Below are positions 28,290-36,503 of a DNA stretch of 36,968 nt, in pieces; the first letter of the stretch is position 1; every line of letters starts with the position of its first letter. The notes under the pieces are model-generated. The model saw only the letters and a program-made list of their open reading frames with translations. It did not search any database and was not told the DNA's origin. The DNA is taken from assembly GCF_000425105.1 (NCBI RefSeq), contig NZ_AULD01000001.1, positions 1 to 36,968 of the forward strand, written 5' to 3'. The stretch is from Agrococcus lahaulensis DSM 17612. Lineage in GTDB: Bacteria > Actinomycetota > Actinomycetes > Actinomycetales > Microbacteriaceae. Both the position numbers and the translations under genes were made by a program.

Positions 28290-29536
28290 GACTCGCCCTC
28301 CGGCGCCTCGGCGGGCGCTTGGTCGGCCTCTACAAAGGCCGCCGCGATCCTCTGTGCGGTCGCCGCAACCTGCCACGGCCTCGCATCGCGTTCCCGGAGG
28401 GCGGCGCCGATGGCCTCGACGGTCGGCTCGATGGGGTCCCACGCGATGCGCCGCAGCGTGTCGGGCATGAGCACGTTCTCCGCCGGGATGTCGAGCTCCT
28501 CCGACACCTGCTGCAGCACGGCGCGCGCTGCCTTGAGCCGGGCGTCGGCCTCGGGCCGGCGCTGCCGCCAGAAGCGCGGAGGCGGCGGCTCGTCGCTCTT
28601 GACGCGCAGCGCCGGCAGGTCGTCACTCGAGCGGCCCGCCTCGATCGCCCTCCACCAGCGGTCGAGCTCCGCCCGGCTCGCGCGGCCGGTGAAGTCCTTG
28701 CGCGCGGCGAGGCGCTGCTTCGCGTCGATGCCGGCGGTCGCGGCGACGAGCAGCGAGCGGTCGGGCACGAGCCGGCCGGGCGCGGTGTCGGTCTCGCGCG
28801 CGAGCGCGTCGCGAGCGAGCCACAGCTCGCGCGCGACGGCGAGCTGGCGGCGGTCGCGGATGGTGTGGAGGCCCGAGAGCCGTCGCCACGGCTCCGCCGC
28901 GGGCGGCTTGGGGCGCCGCTCGAGGGCGTAGGCGAACTCCTGCTCGGCGATCTCCCGCTTGCCCTGCGACTCGAGCTCCGCCGCGAGCGCGTCGCGCGCA
29001 TCCGGGAGCACCTCGACGTCGAGCGCGGCGTACTCGAGCCACGACTGCGGGATGGGCCGCGTCGACCAGTCGCTCGCGCCGTGCTCCTTGCGCAGCCGCA
29101 GGCCGACGAGGCGCTCGGTCACGGCGGCGAGGCCGACGCGCTCGAAGCCGGCGAGCCGGGCGCCGAGCTCGGTGTCGAAGAGGGTCGCGGGCTCGAGCCC
29201 GATCTCGCGCAGGCACGGGAGGTCCTGGCTCGCGGCGTGGATGATCCACTCCTCGGCGCCGATCGCCTCCTGCACGGGGGAGAGGTCGTCGACCGCGATC
29301 GGGTCGATGAGCACGGTGCCGCTCCCGCGCCGGTGCAGCTGCACGAGGTAGGCGCGCGAGCTGTAGCGGAAGCCGTTCGCCCGCTCGGCGTCGACGGCGA
29401 CCGGCCCCGTGCCCGCCGCGAGCCGATCTGCCGCGCGCCGCAGCGCATCCGCGTCGACGATGACGTCGAACGGGCCCTGCGCCACCGCGTGCGGCAGCTG
29501 CGGCGCCTCGGTCTCGGGCTCGGCCGCGTCAGCCAC
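28286..29536 (-). CDS. rnd: RNase D-like 3'-5' exonuclease with HRDC domain
   Basis: A 416-residue DEDDy exonuclease. Catalytic residues are Asp49 and Glu51 (VAVDAERAN), Asp105 (HAASQDLPCL), and Tyr169 with Asp173 (LEYAALDVEVL). The HRDC domain lies near 215-300. RNase D trims tRNA and other stable RNA 3' ends; the role in actinobacteria is inferred from family. The GTG at 29536 overlaps the stop of the DUF3000 gene by eight bases, so the two are coupled. The DUF3000-RNase D pair is widely kept in actinobacteria, near dxs in M. tuberculosis (Rv2680-Rv2682c, from memory). Confidence 0.92.
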   Translation of the reverse strand: MADAAEPETEAPQLPHAVAQGPFDVIVDADALRRAADRLAAGTGPVAVDAERANGFRYSSRAYLVQLHRRGSGTVLIDPIAVDDLSPVQEAIGAEEWIIHAASQDLPCLREIGLEPATLFDTELGARLAGFERVGLAAVTERLVGLRLRKEHGASDWSTRPIPQSWLEYAALDVEVLPDARDALAAELESQGKREIAEQEFAYALERRPKPPAAEPWRRLSGLHTIRDRRQLAVARELWLARDALARETDTAPGRLVPDRSLLVAATAGIDAKQRLAARKDFTGRASRAELDRWWRAIEAGRSSDDLPALRVKSDEPPPPRFWRQRRPEADARLKAARAVLQQVSEELDIPAENVLMPDTLRRIAWDPIEPTVEAIGAALRERDARPWQVAATAQRIAAAFVEADQAPAEAPEGES

Positions 29537-30125
29537 GCGATCGCCTGTGGGCGTCGAGGCCGGCGGCGCCGGGCTGCACGGGGAGGCCGGCGATCGCGCA
29601 CAGCAGGTCGGTCCAGGCGGTGAGGTGCGCGCCGAAGTCGCGACCCGTCGGCGTCCACGAGGCGCGCAGCTCGATCTGCGCGCCGTCGCCCTGCGCAGCG
29701 AGCTCGCCGAAGCCGCTCGAGAGGATCTTCGTCGCGGTGCCCGACTCGGAGTGGTACTCGGCGTGCCGCTGCTCGAGGGCCTCGAGCAGGTAGGTCCAGG
29801 TGACCTCGGCGAGGAACGGGTCGATGCCGATCTCGGGGTCCTGCGACGCCTGCGTGAAGCTCACGATGCGGAAGTCGCCGCCCCACGCCTCGGGCTCCTC
29901 GGGGTCGTGCATGAGGATGAAGCGGCCGGTGCCGATGTCGGAGTCGCGGCCGTGGACGGGCACGCCGACATCGGCCGCGATGGCGAAGGAGTGCGGCGCG
30001 ATGCGGCCGGGGGCCGGGATCTCGCGCACCGACAGCTCGCTGCGCAGCTCCGCGCGCCGCAGCTGGTCGATCGCGGCGCGGAAGGCCTCGGGCTCCGCAC
30101 CGGGTGCTGCACTGCTCGTATCCAC
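29529..30125 (-). CDS. DUF3000 family protein
   Basis: A 198-residue actinobacterial protein of unknown function. Family blocks include IAPHSFAIAADV, GRFILMHDPEEPEAWGGDFR, and EVTWTYLLEALEQRHAEYHS; it has no membrane segment. The GTG at 30125 follows a TAGTCT -10 by exactly six bases, so the message should be leaderless. It is the first gene of an operon with the RNase D gene, and is divergent from the hydrolase at 30148. Confidence 0.92.
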   Translation of the reverse strand: MDTSSAAPGAEPEAFRAAIDQLRRAELRSELSVREIPAPGRIAPHSFAIAADVGVPVHGRDSDIGTGRFILMHDPEEPEAWGGDFRIVSFTQASQDPEIGIDPFLAEVTWTYLLEALEQRHAEYHSESGTATKILSSGFGELAAQGDGAQIELRASWTPTGRDFGAHLTAWTDLLCAIAGLPVQPGAAGLDAHRRSRG

Positions 30126-30131
30126 CCGGCA

Positions 30132-30137
30132 AGACTA
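30132..30137 (-). promoter_or_regulatory. Leaderless -10 element TAGTCT of the DUF3000-RNase D operon
   Basis: On the minus strand TAGTCT, six bases, then GTG 30125. It shares two bases (30136-30137) with the -10 element of the divergent gene. Confidence 0.6.
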
Positions 30138-30141
30138 CGAT
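30136..30141 (+). promoter_or_regulatory. Leaderless -10 element TACGAT of the alpha/beta hydrolase gene
   Basis: TACGAT, six bases, then GTG 30148. Overlaps the opposite -10 element by two bases, so one polymerase should exclude the other. Confidence 0.6.
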
Positions 30142-30147
30142 TCGAGG

Positions 30148-31326
30148 GTGACCGACCAGGCGAGGCGCGCCGCCGCCCGAGACCGGCGAGCGGGCCGCGT
30201 GGCCCTCGCCGCGGGCGGCGCGGTCGTCGCGGGCGCCGCGCTCGCCGTGACGGGCGCCTCCGCCGTGCTCGCCTCGATGCTCGTGACGCTCCCGCGCGAC
30301 CAAGCGGATGACGTCGCGGTGCTCGGGCTCGAGGAGCGCGGCGTGCGGCTCGCCCGCACGCTCGACACCGGGCTGCCGGGCACGTACGCGCTGCGGGTCG
30401 GCGACCGCATCGTCGTGCTCGGCGCGGTCGTCGAGGAGGACGCCGCGAGCGTCGTGCGCTCCGTCGACGACGCGGGGCGAGCGCTCCTCGAGGGCGTCTC
30501 GTCGGCGCGCTGGTCGGGCTACGTGCTGAGCGAGCCGGACCAGGTGACGGATGCGGTGGAGCACGTGAGCGTGCCGACCGAGCTCGGCGGCGCCCCGGCC
30601 TGGGTCATGGGCGACCCGGCGGCCGAGACGTGGTGCATCCAGGTGCACGGCCGGGGCGTCACCCGGCACGAGACGATCCGCGCGGCGTCGATCTACCTCT
30701 CGCGCGGCATCCCCGTCATGGCGGTGTCGTACCGCAACGACTCCGAGGCGCCGCCGAGCCGCGACGGCAAGCTGCGGCTCGGGCTCGACGAGTGGCGCGA
30801 CGTCGACGACGCGATCGGGCTCGCCGTCGCGCGCGGTGCGCGGCGGATCGTGCTGCAGGGCTGGTCGATGGGCGGGCAGATCGCCCTGCAGGTCGCCCGG
30901 CGCTCCCGCCACCGACGGCGCATCGCGGCGGTCGTGCTCGACTCGCCGGTCGTCGGGTGGCGGCCGACGCTCCTGCTGCAGGTGGGGCTCCTGAAGCTGC
31001 CCGCGTGGCTCGCCACGAGCGCCGTGCGGCTGCTCGAGTCGCCCGCCTCGCTGCTGAGCGGGAGCCGCAGCCTCGACTTCGACGAGCTCGACAACGTGCT
31101 GCACGCCGACGCGCTCTCGCAGCCGATCCTGCTGCTGCACTCGGCCGACGACGGCTTCGTGCCGCCGGACGCGTCGCGCTCGCTCGCGGAGGCGCGGCCG
31201 GACCTCGTCGACTACCGCGAGTGGACGCGGGCGCGGCACACGAAGCTGTGGAACCTCGACCGCGCCCGCTACGAGCGCGAGGTGGGCGAGTGGCTCGACG
31301 AGACGCTCGCCCGCGCGGGGGCCTGA
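30148..31326 (+). CDS. Membrane-anchored alpha/beta hydrolase
   Basis: A 392-residue protein with an N-terminal basic stretch and one membrane helix (ALAAGGAVVAGAALAVTGASAVLASML), then a hydrolase domain. The nucleophile Ser is in LQGWSMGGQIAL, the acid Asp in LLHSADDGFVPPDAS, and the His in RARHTKLWNLD. The oxyanion-region motif IQVHGRGVTRHE is at the start of the domain, and SYRNDSEAPPSRDGKLRLGLDEWRD before the nucleophile is characteristic of the actinobacterial branch of this family. The substrate is unknown. A GTG start at 30148 is preferred because of the exact leaderless spacing. The gene ends 13 bp from the convergent sufE gene, with no hairpin between. Confidence 0.88.
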   Translation: MTDQARRAAARDRRAGRVALAAGGAVVAGAALAVTGASAVLASMLVTLPRDQADDVAVLGLEERGVRLARTLDTGLPGTYALRVGDRIVVLGAVVEEDAASVVRSVDDAGRALLEGVSSARWSGYVLSEPDQVTDAVEHVSVPTELGGAPAWVMGDPAAETWCIQVHGRGVTRHETIRAASIYLSRGIPVMAVSYRNDSEAPPSRDGKLRLGLDEWRDVDDAIGLAVARGARRIVLQGWSMGGQIALQVARRSRHRRRIAAVVLDSPVVGWRPTLLLQVGLLKLPAWLATSAVRLLESPASLLSGSRSLDFDELDNVLHADALSQPILLLHSADDGFVPPDASRSLAEARPDLVDYREWTRARHTKLWNLDRARYEREVGEWLDETLARAGA

Positions 31327-31339
31327 GGCCGCGGCAGGC

Positions 31340-31765
31340 TCAGCCGGCGGACTGCTCGCGCACCTGCCGCTGGATGCGGCCGAGCATGCCCGCCATGCCG
31401 CGCAGCCGCAGCGGCGAGACGGCGCGGTCGAGGCCGAGCAGCCGCGGCATGTCGGCGGGGACGGCGAGCACCTCGTCGACGCTCGCGCCCTCGAGCCCCT
31501 GCGCGAGGATCGACGCGAAGCCGCGCGTCGTCGGCGCCTCCTCGGGCGCGGTGGCGTGCACGTGCACGCGCTCGTCGACCTCGACGAAGAGGAAGACGGG
31601 CGACTGGCATTCCGCGACCCGCTCGCCGAGGTCGGGGTGGTCGGCGTAGCGCTCGGGCAGCGGCGGCAGGTCGTCGGCGTACTCGAGCAGCAGCTGCAGC
31701 CGGTCCTGCTCGGCCATCGACTGGAACGCATCCACCGCGTCCTGGAGCGCAGGCGTGAGGCTCAT
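31340..31765 (-). CDS. sufE: SufE family cysteine-desulfurase sulfur acceptor
   Basis: A 141-residue SufE domain protein. SufE takes persulfide sulfur from SufS on a single conserved Cys, here Cys53 in [15 protein letters not shown], and stimulates Fe-S cluster assembly. [27 protein letters not shown] matches the second half of the domain. The ATG at 31765 overlaps the stop of the sulfurtransferase gene by four bases (ATGA), so the two proteins are made together. No other suf gene is nearby. Confidence 0.94.
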   Translation of the reverse strand: MSLTPALQDAVDAFQSMAEQDRLQLLLEYADDLPPLPERYADHPDLGERVAECQSPVFLFVEVDERVHVHATAPEEAPTTRGFASILAQGLEGASVDEVLAVPADMPRLLGLDRAVSPLRLRGMAGMLGRIQRQVREQSAG

Positions 31766-32652
31766 CGCGACGGCACCTCCCCGGGCTCGGCGCCGATCGC
31801 GATCGGCACGCCGACGAGCGAACCCCACTCGGTCCAGGAGCCGTCGTAGTTGCGCACCCGCGGCAGGCCGAGCAGGTGCTGCAGCACGAACCACGTGTGG
31901 CTCGAGCGCTCGCCGATGCGGCAGTAGGCGATGACGTCGTCGGCGTCGCGGAGGTCCGCGCCGTCGAGGTAGATCGCCTCGAGCTCCTCGCGCGAGCGGA
32001 ACGTGCCGTCCTCGTTGACCGCCTTGCCCCACGGCACGCTCGCCGCGGTCGGGATGTGGCCCGCGCGGAGCGCCCCCTCCTCGGGGTACGCGGGGGCGGT
32101 CGTGCGCTCGCCCGAGTACTCCTCGGGGCTGCGCACGTCGACGAGCGGCTTGCCGAGGTGCTGCAGCACGTCGTCGCGGAAGGCGCGCAGCGTCGCGTCG
32201 TCGCGCGGCGTGACGGGGTAGTCGACCGCGGGTCGCCTCGACGGCTCGCGCGTGAGCTCGCGACCCTCGGCGATCCACTTGTCGCGACCGCCGTCCATGA
32301 TGCGGGCGTTGTCGTGGCCGTAGAGCGCGAAGACCCACAGCGCGTACGTCGCCCACCAGTTCGCCTTGTCGCCGTAGAGGACGACGGTCGTGTCGCGGCC
32401 GATGCCCTTCGAGCCCAGCAGGCGAGCGAACTCCTCCGGCGAGACGTAGTCGCGCAGCACGGGGTCGTTGAGCTCGGTGTGCCAGTCGATCTTCACGGCG
32501 CCGGGGATGTGGCCGACCTCGTAGAGGAGCACGTCCTCGTCGGACTCGACGATCACGACGTCCGGATCGTCGAGGTGCGCGGCCACCCACTCGGTCGACA
32601 CGAGCCGCTCGGGCGCGGCGTACTCGGCGAAGCGGGGCTCGGACTCGGGCAT
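31762..32652 (-). CDS. sseA: Sulfurtransferase (two-domain rhodanese)
   Basis: A 296-residue protein with two rhodanese domains. The active Cys244 is in the loop [14 protein letters not shown], the form seen in actinobacterial CysA/SseA-type thiosulfate sulfurtransferases; the first domain (residues 20-140) is inactive, as usual. The ATG at 32652 has AGGAGGAG just upstream; a longer frame lacks such a site. The enzyme moves sulfur from thiosulfate or another donor to a thiol acceptor. Its coupling to sufE suggests that SufE is that acceptor or that both serve one Fe-S route (inference). Confidence 0.93.
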   Translation of the reverse strand: MPESEPRFAEYAAPERLVSTEWVAAHLDDPDVVIVESDEDVLLYEVGHIPGAVKIDWHTELNDPVLRDYVSPEEFARLLGSKGIGRDTTVVLYGDKANWWATYALWVFALYGHDNARIMDGGRDKWIAEGRELTREPSRRPAVDYPVTPRDDATLRAFRDDVLQHLGKPLVDVRSPEEYSGERTTAPAYPEEGALRAGHIPTAASVPWGKAVNEDGTFRSREELEAIYLDGADLRDADDVIAYCRIGERSSHTWFVLQHLLGLPRVRNYDGSWTEWGSLVGVPIAIGAEPGEVPSR

Positions 32653-32705
32653 GGATGCTCCTCCTGCGGGGCTGGCGTGGCGTCGAGGGCGGATCGCGCC
32701 CTCGG

Positions 32706-32711
32706 TAGGCT
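32706..32711 (+). promoter_or_regulatory. -10 element TAGGCT of zapE
   Basis: TAGGCT, six bases, then an ATG at 32718 that is not the zapE start; zapE begins 65 bases further on with its own ribosome site (GAAGGAG). The transcript start should fall on or near this ATG. Confidence 0.5.
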
Positions 32712-32782
32712 TCTGCGATGGGAGAACGCCATCCTCCCACTCCATCTTCCCCGCGGCGCTCGGCGCCGATGAAGGAGCGCGC

Positions 32783-33784
32783 ATGTCCGCACCGATCTCG
32801 CTCGTCGATCGCCGGCCGCAGGCCGACGCGGAGCAGATCGTCGCGAGCCTCGTGCCGCCGCCGCAGTTCGACGGCGCGACGTTCGACTCCTACCGGCCCG
32901 ACCCCGCGCATCCGTCGCAGTCCGAGGCGCTCGAGCGGATGCGCGAGCTCGCGACCGTCTGGACGTCGCCCAAGCGCGGCCTCTTCAAGCGCCGCGCGCC
33001 CGAGGTCAAGCCCGGCATCTACCTCGACGGCGGCTTCGGCGTCGGCAAGACCCACTTGCTCGCGGCCCTGTGGAAGTCGATGCCCGGGCCGAATCGCTTC
33101 GGCACCTTCATCGAGTACACCGCGCTCGTCGGGGCGCTCGGCTACGCCGAGACGGTGCGCGCGCTGCAGGGCTCGACGATCGTGTGCATCGACGAGTTCG
33201 AGCTCGACGACCCGGGCGACACGATGGTGATGACGCGCCTGCTCGGCGAGCTCGTCGCGAACGGCACGAAGCTCGCCGCGACGAGCAACACGCCGCCGAA
33301 CGCGCTCGGCGAGGGCCGCTTCGCGGCCGCCGACTTCCTGCGCGAGATCCAGGCGATCGCCGACCGCTTCCAGATCATGCGGATCGACGGCGACGACTAC
33401 CGGCACCGCGACGTCTCGGGGCACGCGCCCGTCACCGATGACGACGCCATCCCGGCTGAGCTCGAGCGCATCGGCGGCACGGTGGCGCTCGACGACTTCG
33501 ACGCGCTCATCGCGCACCTCTCGCACGTGCACCCCTCGCGCTACGTCGGCCTCGTCGACGGCGTGAAGGCGCTCGGCCTCCGCGGCGTGCGGGTGCTGAC
33601 CGACCAGAACGACGCGCTGCGGCTCGTCGCGCTCGTCGACCGCCTCTACGACGCCCAGGTCGCGCTGCGCGCGAGCGGGGTGAGCCTCGACCGCGTCTTC
33701 AGCGAGGAGATGCTCGGCGGCGGCTACCGCAAGAAGTACCTGCGGGCGATCTCGCGCCTGCACGCGCTCGCGGCTGAAGGCTGA
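32783..33784 (+). CDS. zapE: Cell division protein ZapE / AFG1-like ATPase
   Basis: A 333-residue AAA-type ATPase. Walker A GGFGVGKT is at 83-90, Walker B is [12 protein letters not shown], and sensor-like [13 protein letters not shown] follows; the family tail [10 protein letters not shown] is present. In E. coli ZapE acts at the FtsZ ring under low oxygen; mitochondrial AFG1 helps protein quality control. The actinobacterial role is inferred only. The start at ATG 32783 is set by GAAGGAG six bases upstream. It is divergent from the sulfurtransferase gene across 130 bp. Confidence 0.93.
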   Translation: MSAPISLVDRRPQADAEQIVASLVPPPQFDGATFDSYRPDPAHPSQSEALERMRELATVWTSPKRGLFKRRAPEVKPGIYLDGGFGVGKTHLLAALWKSMPGPNRFGTFIEYTALVGALGYAETVRALQGSTIVCIDEFELDDPGDTMVMTRLLGELVANGTKLAATSNTPPNALGEGRFAAADFLREIQAIADRFQIMRIDGDDYRHRDVSGHAPVTDDDAIPAELERIGGTVALDDFDALIAHLSHVHPSRYVGLVDGVKALGLRGVRVLTDQNDALRLVALVDRLYDAQVALRASGVSLDRVFSEEMLGGGYRKKYLRAISRLHALAAEG

Positions 33785-33794
33785 GGGAGGCCCG

Positions 33795-35000
33795 CTACTC
33801 CGCGTCGGTGCGGCGGCGCTGCTCGTCGGCGTCGAGCGCCGCGCGCTCGCCCGTGTCGACCGAGGGGTAGCGGCGGTCGAGCACGGCGAGGTAGACCCCG
33901 CCGAGGACGGCCGAGATGAGCGAGCCGGCGAGCACGCCGAGCGTGCCCTCGACGATGAGCTCCGGCGTCGAGCGGTGCGCGAGCTCGTTCATGAGCAGTG
34001 AGACGGTGAAGCCGATGCCGCCCAGCAGCCCGACGCCGATGAGCTCGGGCACCCGCACGCGCGTCTGCCTCGGCACGCGCAGCGCCGCTTGGCCGACGAG
34101 GCCGGCGATGCCGATGCCGAAGAGCTTGCCGACCGGCAGCGCGATCACGATCGCCCAGAAGACGGGGCTGAGCTCGCCGAGCGGCACCTGCGGGATCGCG
34201 ACCGAGGCGGAGACGAAGGCGAACAGCGGCAGCACGATGCCGTTCGAAAGCGGCTCGAGCTGCACGCGGCCCGACTCCGCGGGCGCGGGGGAGAGCACGA
34301 GCCCGAGCGCGACGCCCGCGATGGTCGCGTGGATGCCGCTCATCGCGACGAGCCACCACGTCACGAGCGCGACGACGACGAGCAGGGCCTTGAAGGCGAC
34401 GCTGCCGCGGCGGGAGCGGTAGGCGCGGCCGAGCAGCCAGAACACCGCGACGCCGACCGCTGCGGCTCCGAGGTGCGGCAGCGAGACGGACTCGGTGAAG
34501 AACACGGCGATGAAGAGGATGCCGATGAGGTCGTCGATGACCGCGAGGGCGAGCAGCAGCGCGCGCACGCGCGGCGGCAGGCGCTTGCCGAACAGTGCGA
34601 GCACCCCGAGGGCGAACGCGATGTCGGTCGCAGTCGGGATGGGCCAGCCGCGCGCGCCGTCGGCGCCCGCGACGGTCAGGTAGATGACCGCGGGCAGCGC
34701 GACGCCGCCGAGCGCCGCGATCGTCGGCACCGCGGCCTTCGACGGCGAGTTGAGCTCCCCTTGCGTGAACTCGTAGCGGAGCTCGACCGCGACGACGAAG
34801 AAGAAGACGACGAGCAGGCCGTCGGTGACCCAGTGGGCGGCGGAGAGGTCGAGCCCGAGGATCGTGAACGGCAGGTGGGCGCCCTTGAGGTCCTGCAGGC
34901 CCGGTCCGAGCGCCGTGTTCGCCACCACGAGCCCGAGGATCGCGGCTCCCAGCAGCAGCATCGCCGACACCTGCGGGTTGCGGATCCAGGAGAGCGCCAT
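33795..35000 (-). CDS. nhaA: Na+/H+ antiporter NhaA
   Basis: A 401-residue, 12-helix antiporter that exports Na+ for H+. The ion-binding Asp pair is Asp156-Asp157 in LALAVIDDLIGILFIA, and PIPTATDIAFALGVLALFG lies just before it. The C-terminal end has a soluble, charged tail (VDTGERAALDADEQRRRTDAE). The ATG at 35000 has a ribosome site (CGGAGG) and gives the normal N terminus entering the first helix. It is tail to tail with zapE (10 bp) and divergent from amt. In E. coli nhaA is induced by Na+ through NhaR; no such regulator is nearby. Confidence 0.95.
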   Translation of the reverse strand: MALSWIRNPQVSAMLLLGAAILGLVVANTALGPGLQDLKGAHLPFTILGLDLSAAHWVTDGLLVVFFFVVAVELRYEFTQGELNSPSKAAVPTIAALGGVALPAVIYLTVAGADGARGWPIPTATDIAFALGVLALFGKRLPPRVRALLLALAVIDDLIGILFIAVFFTESVSLPHLGAAAVGVAVFWLLGRAYRSRRGSVAFKALLVVVALVTWWLVAMSGIHATIAGVALGLVLSPAPAESGRVQLEPLSNGIVLPLFAFVSASVAIPQVPLGELSPVFWAIVIALPVGKLFGIGIAGLVGQAALRVPRQTRVRVPELIGVGLLGGIGFTVSLLMNELAHRSTPELIVEGTLGVLAGSLISAVLGGVYLAVLDRRYPSVDTGERAALDADEQRRRTDAE

Positions 35001-35039
35001 GCCTCCGATCCTTGCATCCAGCCGGGACGCTCGACGCCC

Positions 35040-35109
35040 GAAACGCGCCCGTAACAGCCCCGCGCATCCGTTCACGAACCCGAAACGCGCGTGCGTCGGC
35101 GGGCGAAAC
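35040..35109 (+). promoter_or_regulatory. Repeated GAAAC elements upstream of amt (possible GlnR or PhoP site)
   Basis: GAAAC occurs at 35040, 35082 and 35105, and the first two lie in an exact 12-bp direct repeat, CCCGAAACGCGC, 42 bp apart (four helical turns). GAAAC (35040) with GTAAC (35051), and TTCAC (35071) with GAAAC (35082), each have the six-base spacing of GlnR half-sites (gTnAC-n6-GAAAC). GTTCAC also resembles a PhoP box unit. This is only a resemblance. Confidence 0.45.
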
Positions 35110-35163
35110 AGGGCGGGAGGATGCTCGGCTCACGTCCCTTCCAAGACCCTCAAGGAGCACCCC

Positions 35164-36396
35164 ATGGATGCAGGCAGCATCGCCTTCGGCGTCGTGGCGA
35201 CAGCCCTCGTGCTGTTCATGACGCCCGGCCTCGCGTTCTTCTACGGCGGCCTCGTGCGTGCGAAGAGCGTCATCAGCATGATGATGATGTCGTTCGGGGC
35301 CATCGGCCTCGTCGGCACCCTCTGGATCCTCTACGGGTTCAACATGGCGGCGGTCGACTCGCCGCTCGCCTTCTCGGGCAACCCCTTCAGCGACTTCGGC
35401 CTCGCGGCGCTCGCGGCAGGCGAGAGCGCCAACACCGACCTCGTCGGCGTCGCCTACGGCTCGACCTTCGCGATCATCACCGTCGCGCTCATCTCCGGCG
35501 CGATCGCCGACCGCGCGAAGTTCGGCGCGTGGATGCTCTTCGCGGGCGCCTTCGCCACGCTCGGCTACTTCCCGATCGCGGCGTGGGTGTGGGGCGGCGG
35601 CTGGGCGTACTCACTCGGCGAGCTGCTCGGCCTGCCCGCCGTCATCGACTACGCGGGCGGCACCGCCGTGCACATCAACGCCGGCGCCGCGGCGCTCGCC
35701 CTCACGTTCGTGCTCGGCAAGCGCATCCGCTTCGGGAAGGGCGAGCACAAGCCGCACAACGTGCCCTTCGTGATCCTCGGCGCCTCGATCCTGTGGTTCG
35801 GATGGTTCGGGTTCAACGTGGGCGCGGAGTGGCTCAACGGCCTCGGCAACGCGGGCCTCATCACGCTCAACACGATCGGGGCGACCGCTGCCTCCATCTG
35901 CGCGTGGCTGCTCGTCGAGAAGCTCAAGGACGGCAAGCCCACCTCGGTCGGCGCCGCCTCGGGCGCCGTGGCCGGCCTCGTCGCGATCACGCCGGCGTGC
36001 GCGAACCTCACGCCGGGCTGGGCGCTGCTGCTCGGCGCGCTCGCCGGCGCCTTGTGTGCCCTCGCGGTCGAGCTGAAGTTCAAGCTCGGCTTCGACGACT
36101 CGCTCGATGTCGTCGGCATCCACCTCGTCGGCGGCATGCTCGGCACCGTCTACCTCGGCTTCTTCGCGACCGACACGGGCCTGCTCGTCGGCGGCGGCAT
36201 CGGCCAGCTCGTCGTGCAGCTCATCGCCTCCCTTGGCGTCATGCTCTACGCCTTCGTCGCGGCGTTCGCCATCGGCTTCGCGATCGAGAAGACGATCGGC
36301 TTCCGGGTGAAGCACGAGGACGAGCTCGCCGGCGTCGACCTCATCGTGCACGGCGAGGAGGCCTACGAGTACGAGCTCGAGCGCGCGAACGCCTGA
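35164..36396 (+). CDS. amt: Ammonium transporter
   Basis: A 410-residue Amt/MEP/Rh channel with 11 membrane helices. The twin His of the pore are His170 (GGTAVHINAGAAALAL) and His320 (DVVGIHLVGGMLG). The start ATG follows CAAGGAGC closely; the leader contains the GAAAC repeats. The short charged tail DELAGVDLIVHGEEAYEYELERANA is typical of actinobacterial Amt and faces the cytoplasm, where PII proteins bind. The usual partner genes glnK and glnD are not downstream; a terminator and an HNH gene follow instead. It takes up ammonium under nitrogen limitation. Confidence 0.95.
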   Translation: MDAGSIAFGVVATALVLFMTPGLAFFYGGLVRAKSVISMMMMSFGAIGLVGTLWILYGFNMAAVDSPLAFSGNPFSDFGLAALAAGESANTDLVGVAYGSTFAIITVALISGAIADRAKFGAWMLFAGAFATLGYFPIAAWVWGGGWAYSLGELLGLPAVIDYAGGTAVHINAGAAALALTFVLGKRIRFGKGEHKPHNVPFVILGASILWFGWFGFNVGAEWLNGLGNAGLITLNTIGATAASICAWLLVEKLKDGKPTSVGAASGAVAGLVAITPACANLTPGWALLLGALAGALCALAVELKFKLGFDDSLDVVGIHLVGGMLGTVYLGFFATDTGLLVGGGIGQLVVQLIASLGVMLYAFVAAFAIGFAIEKTIGFRVKHEDELAGVDLIVHGEEAYEYELERANA

Positions 36397-36409
36397 GCGA
36401 TCACCGGTC

Positions 36410-36437
36410 GGGACCCTGGGCGGATGCCCGGGGTCCC
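36410..36437 (+). terminator. Terminator of amt
   Basis: A 12-bp stem with one G-U pair (36410-36421 with 36426-36437) and a GGAT tetraloop, 13 bp after the stop, followed by TTCCC. The remaining bases to 36503 show no gene or clear signal. Confidence 0.8.
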
Positions 36438-36503
36438 TTCCCGTGCGGGCGGACAGGCAGTCGCGCGAGCCGAGCTCGGATGCTCGGTGGCTCCGCGTCA
36501 GAG

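Noticed and set aside
32718-33230. A 170-codon frame starting at the zapE promoter ATG
   Set aside because: The translation is Ser/Arg/Pro-rich shadow sequence of zapE; kept only as a possible start-site curiosity in the findings.
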